From an uncultured Bacteroides sp. (lineage in GTDB: Bacteria > Bacteroidota > Bacteroidia > Bacteroidales > Bacteroidaceae), in contig CABUKU010000001.1 of assembly GCA_902492205.1 (NCBI GenBank), positions 310,001 through 374,000 on the forward strand: DNA of 64,000 nucleotides, given 5' to 3'. A model generated the notes under the pieces. It saw only the letters and a list, made by a program, of their open reading frames with translations, did no database searches and had not been told where the DNA came from. The position numbers and the translations under genes are program-made. Shown in pieces: positions 58,896-64,000 of the stretch (positions are counted from its first letter, which is position 1; each line of letters opens with the position of its first letter).

Positions 58896-58925
58896 AAGCC
58901 GCTACAAGGTTACTTGTAACGGCTT
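58896..58925 (-). terminator. element-borne terminator behind tRNA-Met
   Basis: 13-bp stem with one G-T pair (58896-58908 with 58913-58925), T-run on the minus strand. It stands in for the native tRNA terminator now 13.5 kb away at 45445. Confidence 0.75.
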
Positions 58926-58948
58926 GATTTCCTTTGTTTTATACTTTG

Positions 58949-59022
58949 TGGACCAGCCTGGGCTTGAACCAGGGACCTCCAGATTATGAGTCTGTTGCTC
59001 TAACCAACTGAGCTACAAGTCC
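58949..59022 (-). tRNA. tRNA-Met(CAT)
   Basis: A 74-base gene read on the minus strand. Acceptor GGACTTG pairs with CTGGTCC (one U-U mismatch), D-arm GCTC..GAGC, anticodon loop CTCATAA (anticodon CAT), T-arm CCTGG/CCAGG with TTCAAGC loop, discriminator A; CCA is not encoded. CAT could be elongator Met or lysidine-modified Ile2; I favour Met. The 3' half is the integration site of the element. A good promoter lies upstream at 59050-59080. Confidence 0.9.
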
Positions 59023-59049
59023 GAGCTTCCTTTTATTTGGATGCGGGGG

Positions 59050-59080
59050 CAAAAGTAGTAATTGAGGTTGAATTATGCAA
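59050..59080 (-). promoter_or_regulatory. promoter of tRNA-Met
   Basis: On the minus strand TTG (59078-59080), 20 bases, then TACTTTTG (59050-59057). Confidence 0.75.
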
Positions 59081-59215
59081 GTGTTTGCGCTAAAAAATGT
59101 TTTATAATAATATGAACGTAAAGCTAATTCTCATAAAAAGACTTAATTACGTAGTTGGAAAAGATTAATGTTGTATTTTTGCTTCCATATTAACTAAATA
59201 AATATAAACGGCCGT

Positions 59216-61912
59216 ATGGCAACACTAAACGATGACAATCATTTAGGCTTAAACGATAAGCAGGTTCTTGAAAGTAGACAAAAGTATGGTGAGAACCTAT
59301 TAACTCCTCCTAAGCGACCTTCCCTGTGGAAACTGTATCTTGAAAAGTTTGAAGATCCGGTAGTGCGAGTACTTCTGGTTGCTGCCGCTTTTTCCTTATT
59401 AATATCCTTCATGCACAATGAGTATGCCGAAACACTGGGTATATTCTTTGCTATTTTCTTGGCTACGGGTATTGGCTTCTATTTTGAATATGATGCAAAT
59501 AAGAAGTTCGACTTGCTGAATGCAGTAAATGAAGAAACTCTTGTAAAGGTAATCCGCAATGGAAAGGTACACGAGATACCTCGTAAAGAAGTAGTAGTAG
59601 GTGATATTGTGGTTCTGGAGACAGGCGAGGAAATTCCTGCCGACGGTGAACTGCTCGAAGCCATATCTTTGCAAATTAATGAATCAAACCTCACGGGAGA
59701 ACCCGTGGTTGATAAAACAATAATTGAAGCTGACTTTGATGAAGAAGCAACTTATGCTTCGAATATGGTTATGCGCGGCACTACGGTGGTAGATGGTCAT
59801 GGCATGATGCGCGTGCTTAAAGTAGGCGATGCTACCGAGATTGGTAAAGTGGCAAGGCAGAGCACGGAAGAAACAACCGAACCTACTCCGCTAAACTTGC
59901 AATTAACTAAACTGGCGAAACTGATTAGCTGGATAGGCTATTCCGTGGCAGGTATCACTTTTCTTATCTTTTTCCTGAAAGACGTTGTTCTGGCTTATGA
60001 CTTTTCTTCCTTGCATGGTTGGGAAGCATGGTTGCCGGTACTCGAAGATACATTGAAGTACTTCATGATGGCTGTAACCCTGATTGTGGTTGCCGTTCCC
60101 GAAGGTTTGCCGATGAGTGTCACTCTCAGTCTGGCCCTGAATATGCGTCGTATGTTGTCTACCAATAACCTTGTGCGTAAGATGCATGCTTGCGAAACAA
60201 TGGGGGCGATTACAGTAGTGTGTACCGATAAGACAGGTACGTTGACACAAAATCTGATGCAGGTACATGAAACCAAATTTTATGGACTGAAAGATGAAAA
60301 GCAACTTGGCAATGATGAATTAAGTAATCTTGTAAAAGAGGGCATAAGCACTAACTCCACTGCTTTTCTTGAAGAAGCCGCCGAAGGAGGCAAGCCCAAA
60401 GGTGTGGGCAATCCTACGGAAGTGGCTTTGCTGTTATGGCTCAATGCACAAAATATAGATTATCTGGAGGTGAGGGAAGCGGCAAAAGTGTTAGACCAGT
60501 TGACTTTTTCTACTGAACGTAAGTTCATGGCTACTTTGGTACAGTCTCCCTTGCTTGGCAAGAAAATATTATATGTAAAGGGTGCTCCCGAAATTGTATT
60601 TGGTAAGTGTAAGCAGGTGATGCTTGGGGATAAAACAGTGGATGCGAAAGAATGCCGTCCGCAAGTTGAAGCTCAGTTGCTTGCTTATCAGAATATGGCG
60701 ATGCGTACACTCGGCTTTGCATACAAAGTTGTGGATGCTGATGCTCCCGCCGATGCTGCGGATTTGGCTTCGATGAATGATTTGACTTTCCTTGGAGTGG
60801 TTGCTATCTCCGATCCGATACGTGCCGATGTTCCGGCTGCTGTGGCTAAGTGCCAGTCGGCAGGAATTGATGTGAAGATTGTAACCGGTGATACTCCGGG
60901 AACAGCTACCGAGATTGCCCGGCAGATTGGCTTGTGGCAACCGGAAGATACAGACCGCAACCGCATTACAGGTGCGGAGTTTGCCGAATTGAGTGACGAG
61001 GTATTATTGAATAGGGTGATGGATTTGAAGATCATGTCTCGTGCACGTCCTACGGATAAACAACGTCTTGTTCAGCTTCTCCAGCAAAAGGGAGCAGTTG
61101 TGGCAGTAACGGGCGACGGAACAAATGATGCTCCGGCTTTGAACCATGCACAAGTAGGGCTTTCTATGGGTACAGGTACTTCTGTGGCAAAAGAAGCAAG
61201 TGACATTACTTTATTGGATGATTCCTTTAATAGTATCAGCACTGCTGTGATGTGGGGACGTTCCTTATATAAGAATATACAACGTTTCATTTGTTTCCAG
61301 TTGACGATTAACTTTGTGGCATTGCTCATTGTACTGATAGGTTCCGTTATCGGAACGGAGTTGCCGCTTACGGTAACACAGATGCTATGGGTGAACCTCA
61401 TAATGGATACGTTTGCTGCATTGGCTTTGGCTTCTATTCCTCCAAGTGAATCGGTAATGAGAGAGAAGCCTAGAAAAAAGACGGACTTTATCATTACTCC
61501 GGCAATGCGTAATAATATACTAGGTGTAGGAACAATTTTCCTTGCTGCATTAATGGGGATGATTCTTTATTTCGACAAAATGGACGGAGGAATGAATGTT
61601 CAGCATCTTACGGTGTTCTTTACTTTCTTTGTGATGTTGCAATTCTGGAACTTGTTTAATGCAAGGGTTTTCGGAACAAATGATTCGGCATTCAAAGGAA
61701 TAACAAAGTCCTATGGGCTCGAGTTCGTTGTGATTGCCATACTTGTAGGGCAGTTCCTTATCGTTCAGTTCGGTGGAAAGGTGTTCCGTACCGAACCGCT
61801 CGATCTTATTACATGGTTAAAGATAATTGGAGTTAGTTCTTTGGTGCTCTGGATAGGTGAACTTATCCGTTGGATACAGAGAATCAAACAAAGAAATAGT
61901 GATGCAAAGTAA
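59216..61912 (+). CDS. calcium-translocating P-type ATPase, PMCA/SERCA type
   Basis: An 898-residue P2-type ATPase. The A-domain contains NLTGEPVVD (TGE); the phosphorylation site is VCTDKTGTLTQN near residue 340; the N-domain has KGAPEIVFGKC (KGAPE); the P-domain has GDGTNDAPALNHAQVG near 636. About ten helices, with the VAVPEGLPMSVTLSLA metal-binding M4 motif (PEGL) and the LWVNLIMDTFAALALA M6 segment that indicate calcium. It exports calcium from the cytoplasm. A -7 box TATTTTTG lies at 59174-59181. The HAD gene overlaps its end by 11 bases. Confidence 0.95.
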   Translation: MATLNDDNHLGLNDKQVLESRQKYGENLLTPPKRPSLWKLYLEKFEDPVVRVLLVAAAFSLLISFMHNEYAETLGIFFAIFLATGIGFYFEYDANKKFDLLNAVNEETLVKVIRNGKVHEIPRKEVVVGDIVVLETGEEIPADGELLEAISLQINESNLTGEPVVDKTIIEADFDEEATYASNMVMRGTTVVDGHGMMRVLKVGDATEIGKVARQSTEETTEPTPLNLQLTKLAKLISWIGYSVAGITFLIFFLKDVVLAYDFSSLHGWEAWLPVLEDTLKYFMMAVTLIVVAVPEGLPMSVTLSLALNMRRMLSTNNLVRKMHACETMGAITVVCTDKTGTLTQNLMQVHETKFYGLKDEKQLGNDELSNLVKEGISTNSTAFLEEAAEGGKPKGVGNPTEVALLLWLNAQNIDYLEVREAAKVLDQLTFSTERKFMATLVQSPLLGKKILYVKGAPEIVFGKCKQVMLGDKTVDAKECRPQVEAQLLAYQNMAMRTLGFAYKVVDADAPADAADLASMNDLTFLGVVAISDPIRADVPAAVAKCQSAGIDVKIVTGDTPGTATEIARQIGLWQPEDTDRNRITGAEFAELSDEVLLNRVMDLKIMSRARPTDKQRLVQLLQQKGAVVAVTGDGTNDAPALNHAQVGLSMGTGTSVAKEASDITLLDDSFNSISTAVMWGRSLYKNIQRFICFQLTINFVALLIVLIGSVIGTELPLTVTQMLWVNLIMDTFAALALASIPPSESVMREKPRKKTDFIITPAMRNNILGVGTIFLAALMGMILYFDKMDGGMNVQHLTVFFTFFVMLQFWNLFNARVFGTNDSAFKGITKSYGLEFVVIAILVGQFLIVQFGGKVFRTEPLDLITWLKIIGVSSLVLWIGELIRWIQRIKQRNSDAK

Positions 61913-62519
61913 TATTAAGAATTTAATTATTGATTTGGGCGTGGTGCTTATCGACTTGAACCGTACCCGCTGTATTGAAGAATTTAAAAAGCTTGGTGTA
62001 GAGAACATTGATACGATGGTTGATGTTTGTCATCATGACGATATATTCAATCAGTTCGAGAAAGGAGACATTACTCCGAAAGAGTTTCGCGACAAGATCA
62101 GGACACTGTCAACAAAGAAGCTAACCGATGCACAGATAGACACGGCATGGAATGCTTTTCTGGAAACTATACCCGCTTATAAACTGGATTTCCTATTGCA
62201 CTTGCGTAAACATTATATGGTTTATTTGCTGAGCAATACCAACGCTATCCATTGGAACTGGATTTGCAAAAAAAGCTTTGCTTATAAAGGATTCAGGGCA
62301 AAGGATTTCTTTGAAGAGATGTTTCTATCTTTTGAATTGCATCAGGCAAAACCTGATAAAGATATATTCCGGACACTGCTGTCCGAGACTGGAATAAAGC
62401 CCGGAGAAACATTTTTTATTGATGATTCTGTCGGGAACTGCGAAGTGGCAAACGGCTTGGGTATAGAAACTTATACACCGGGAGCAAAAGAAGATTGGCG
62501 TCATTTGTTTGATAATTAA
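61902..62519 (+). CDS. HAD-family phosphatase (YihX-like)
   Basis: A 205-residue HAD hydrolase, start at 61902 inside the ATPase gene end; upstream in-frame codons would overlap it far more. Motifs: IIDLGVVLID (motif I, DLGVVL variant of DxDxT), LLSNTNAIHW (motif II), and KPDKDIF (motif III Lys) with FIDDSVGNCEVANGLG (motif IV). The helical cap is inserted after motif I, as in YihX and alpha-D-glucose-1-phosphate phosphatases. Translational coupling with the calcium ATPase is likely; ribF follows after 9 bases. Confidence 0.9.
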   Translation: MQSNIKNLIIDLGVVLIDLNRTRCIEEFKKLGVENIDTMVDVCHHDDIFNQFEKGDITPKEFRDKIRTLSTKKLTDAQIDTAWNAFLETIPAYKLDFLLHLRKHYMVYLLSNTNAIHWNWICKKSFAYKGFRAKDFFEEMFLSFELHQAKPDKDIFRTLLSETGIKPGETFFIDDSVGNCEVANGLGIETYTPGAKEDWRHLFDN

Positions 62520-62528
62520 TAGGTTTAA

Positions 62529-63470
62529 ATGGAAGTTATTCGAGATATAGACAACTCTGATGTTCAACCTTGCGTGGCAACAATAGGTTTTTTTGACGGA
62601 GTGCACCGTGGTCACCGTTTCCTGATAGAACAAGTGAAGCGGGTTGCTGCGGAAGAAGGGCTCCGCTCTGCTTTGATAACTTTCCCCATACATCCGCGGA
62701 AAGTGATGCAGAAGGATTATCAGCCACTGTTACTTTCCACGCCTAAGGAAAAGGCAGAATTGCTTGCTTCAACAGAAGCAGACTATTGTGTCATGCTTGA
62801 CTTTACTCCTCAATTGGCAAAGTTGTCGGCAAAAGAGTTTATGGAAGATGTTTTGAAGAAACGATTGAATGTCCGTACGCTTGTCATTGGTTATGACCAT
62901 CGTTTCGGTCATAATCGCAGTGAAGGTTTTGAAGACTATTGCCGTTATGGTGAAGAAATAGGGATAAAGGTTGTCCGTGCCGAAGCTTGTGTTATCGACG
63001 GTATTAATGTAAGTTCTTCTGTGATAAGGCATCTTTTGCAGAATGGGGAAATGGAGAAAGCAAATAAATGCTTGGGTTATGAGTATTATCTGGACGGTAC
63101 GGTAGTAGATGGTTATAAAGTGGGACGGACTATCGGTTTCCCTACTGCTAACCTGAAAGTGGAAGATCCCGATAAACTTGTACCTGCCGATGGTGTGTAC
63201 GCAGTAAAAGTAACCGTTGCAGGGCAGGAACATTACGGAATGCTGAGTATCGGTGTGCGCCCAACCATGAATAATGGTGCTAACCGAAGTATAGAAGTGA
63301 ATATCTTTGATTTCTCTTCAAACATATATGATAAGTTTATCCGGATTACTTTTGTGAAATATACCCGTCCCGAACTAAAATTTGATTCGTTGGATGCCCT
63401 TATTGAGGGACTTCGTCAGGATGAGAAAACAATACGAGAGATATTTAAAAATTATACTAACAAAAATTGA
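62529..63470 (+). CDS. ribF: bifunctional riboflavin kinase/FAD synthetase
   Basis: A 313-residue enzyme making FMN from riboflavin and FAD from FMN. The N-terminal adenylyltransferase domain shows TIGFFDGVHRGHRFLIEQVK near residue 17 (GxFDGVHxGH) and SSSVIRHLLQNGEMEKANKC. The C-terminal flavokinase domain (about 180-310) has GRTIGFPTANLKVEDPDKLV with the PTAN motif and GVRPTMNNGANRSIEVNIFD. Length is standard. Third gene of a probable operon with the calcium ATPase and HAD phosphatase. Confidence 0.95.
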   Translation: MEVIRDIDNSDVQPCVATIGFFDGVHRGHRFLIEQVKRVAAEEGLRSALITFPIHPRKVMQKDYQPLLLSTPKEKAELLASTEADYCVMLDFTPQLAKLSAKEFMEDVLKKRLNVRTLVIGYDHRFGHNRSEGFEDYCRYGEEIGIKVVRAEACVIDGINVSSSVIRHLLQNGEMEKANKCLGYEYYLDGTVVDGYKVGRTIGFPTANLKVEDPDKLVPADGVYAVKVTVAGQEHYGMLSIGVRPTMNNGANRSIEVNIFDFSSNIYDKFIRITFVKYTRPELKFDSLDALIEGLRQDEKTIREIFKNYTNKN

Positions 63471-63478
63471 ATTAGAGA

Positions 63479-63565
63479 ATGTCAAACACAGTAATGAGTA
63501 TTACGGTTTTAGTCATGTTGGCAACAGCTATAGTGACATTTGTGTGTGGACTGTTTGTTTGCTGA
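63479..63565 (+). CDS. possible 28-residue membrane protein
   Basis: A frame of 28 codons: MSNTVMSITVLVMLATAIVT then FVCGLFVC. It is a single hydrophobic segment, starts 8 bases after the ribF stop, and ends before a good terminator. Small single-helix proteins of this kind exist, but the case rests on position and hydrophobicity alone. Confidence 0.35.
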   Translation: MSNTVMSITVLVMLATAIVTFVCGLFVC

Positions 63566-63594
63566 TCATTCTTTGAAAAGCAAGGAAAAAATAA

Positions 63595-63634
63595 AAAGCT
63601 ACCCTTTTCTATATGAAACAGGGTAGCTTTATTT
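63595..63634 (+). terminator. terminator after ribF
   Basis: 10-bp perfect stem (63595-63604 with 63621-63630), T-rich tail. It serves the plus-strand operon and, on the other strand, may end tRNA-Arg transcripts. Confidence 0.8.
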
Positions 63635-63641
63635 ATTCAAG

Positions 63642-63713
63642 TACCTCCGTCGAGAATCGAACTCGAATCTATGGTTTAGGAAACCACTATTCTATCCGTT
63701 GAACTACAGAGGC
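63642..63713 (-). tRNA. tRNA-Arg(CCT)
   Basis: A 72-base gene on the minus strand. Acceptor GCCTCTG pairs with CGGAGGT (two G-T pairs), anticodon loop TTCCTAA with anticodon CCT, T-arm with TTCGATT loop, discriminator A. CCA not encoded. Confidence 0.9.
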
Positions 63714-63730
63714 AGCTTTTAATGTGTCTG

Positions 63731-63760
63731 CAAAGGTAATTCATTTTATGAATTTGGCAA
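63731..63760 (-). promoter_or_regulatory. promoter of tRNA-Arg
   Basis: On the minus strand TTG (63758-63760), 19-base spacer, TACCTTTG (63731-63738): a full match to the consensus. Confidence 0.75.
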
Positions 63761-64000
63761 TAATAAGGTTGAGATAAATTTGCTTTGCTATATTAATGCA
63801 TTGCTCAACGATATGTGTATATTTAATTACTAAATATCGCATTTGTGAAAGACAAACCTGCTTCGGTGTGACATAAAGATTGATGTTTGTGTATTTTATA
63901 AATCAATAAGTCAGATTTTGTTTGCAAGAGCACTATTAATATGTTAGTTAAGTGGGTAAAACAAACCAATAATTCTTATAGGATACTTACATAAATAGCA
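63761..64000. other. no gene seen to the window end
   Basis: 240 AT-rich bases beyond the tRNA-Arg promoter. No convincing reading frame, RNA or repeat. Confidence 0.5.

Larger units (their letters stand above)
45482..58992. mobile_element. 13.5-kb integrative element in tRNA-Met(CAT)
   Basis: Bounded by the 47-bp direct repeat of the tRNA 3' half. Contents from left: ABC-3C-type defence operon, tyrosine recombinase, small charged proteins, lipoprotein with structured leader, secreted MORN-like protein, unknown protein, HTH (excisionase-like), D5/P4-type primase-helicase, BT4734-type primase, decayed genes, terminators. No relaxase, type IV secretion or virion genes. This gene set fits a P4/PICI-like satellite or a mobilised genomic island. 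The base composition is visibly more AT-rich than the neighbouring chromosome. Confidence 0.85.

Noticed and set aside
45482..58992. Insertion sequence or conjugative transposon
   Set aside because: No transposase, relaxase or type IV secretion genes; the tyrosine recombinase and tRNA att sites define it as a different kind of element.

Overview
The window is chromosomal DNA from a Bacteroidales bacterium, most likely Bacteroides or a close relative. The evidence is a SusD-type outer-membrane lipoprotein, a fimbrillin-like lipoprotein, a LruC-domain lipoprotein, several Bacteroidota-specific DUF families, a frdCAB fumarate reductase, a long-form IspG, and several promoters of the Bacteroidota form TTTG-N19..21-TAnnTTTG. 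Species cannot be fixed from sequence reading alone.

Layout. 1-3388: end of a SusD-type nutrient-uptake locus, a surface lipoprotein and a DoxD/DoxA-type membrane protein. 3405-5746: a compact module of divergent HU-like and VapE-like genes around four 22-bp dyad repeats, enclosed by 93-bp inverted repeats and carrying a DnaA-box-like site. 5873-9445: two AraC-type regulators and a LruC lipoprotein. 9783-26284: mostly housekeeping genes (Lrp, two FKBP isomerases, sirtuin, rubredoxin, Na/Pi symporter, nucleoside kinase, TonB receptor locus, rpoN, gcvH, purE, ispG, thioesterase, dprA). 26579-30022: frdCAB. 30023-30708: a gene-free stretch with a second 22-bp array inside 51-bp inverted repeats. 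30709-43510: fimbrillin, AraC regulator, PAP2 phosphatase, S41 protease, coaD, parE, acetyltransferase, Ca/Na exchanger, MscS channel, methyltransferase, DUF4840 lipoprotein. 43511-44422: a third 22-bp array and a doubtful small gene. 44423-45280: GIY-YIG nuclease.

45482-58992 is a 13.5-kb integrative element in the 3' half of a tRNA-Met(CAT) gene, bounded by a 47-bp perfect direct repeat. It carries a three-gene ABC-3C-type predicted defence operon (PD-(D/E)xK nuclease, small middle component, SMC-like ATPase), a tyrosine recombinase, two small charged proteins, a lipoprotein with an elaborate possibly switching mRNA leader, a secreted MORN-like protein, an unknown protein, an excisionase-like HTH protein, a D5/P4-type primase-helicase and a BT4734-type primase, plus decayed genes. 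No relaxase, conjugation or virion genes are present, so it looks like a replication-competent satellite or mobilised island with a defence cargo. Clustered TGTGCAA motifs near both ends look like recombinase arm sites.

58949-64000: tRNA-Met, a calcium P-type ATPase, HAD phosphatase, ribF, a possible tiny membrane protein and tRNA-Arg(CCT).

The most unusual signal is the set of three intergenic arrays (4171, 30322, 43766). Each has four units of an 18-bp dyad plus a 4-bp linker (22-bp period), but each has its own sequence. Two are enclosed by inverted repeats that include a TTATACACA box. They resemble iteron or operator arrays and may mark a family of small replicon-like or transposon-like modules.
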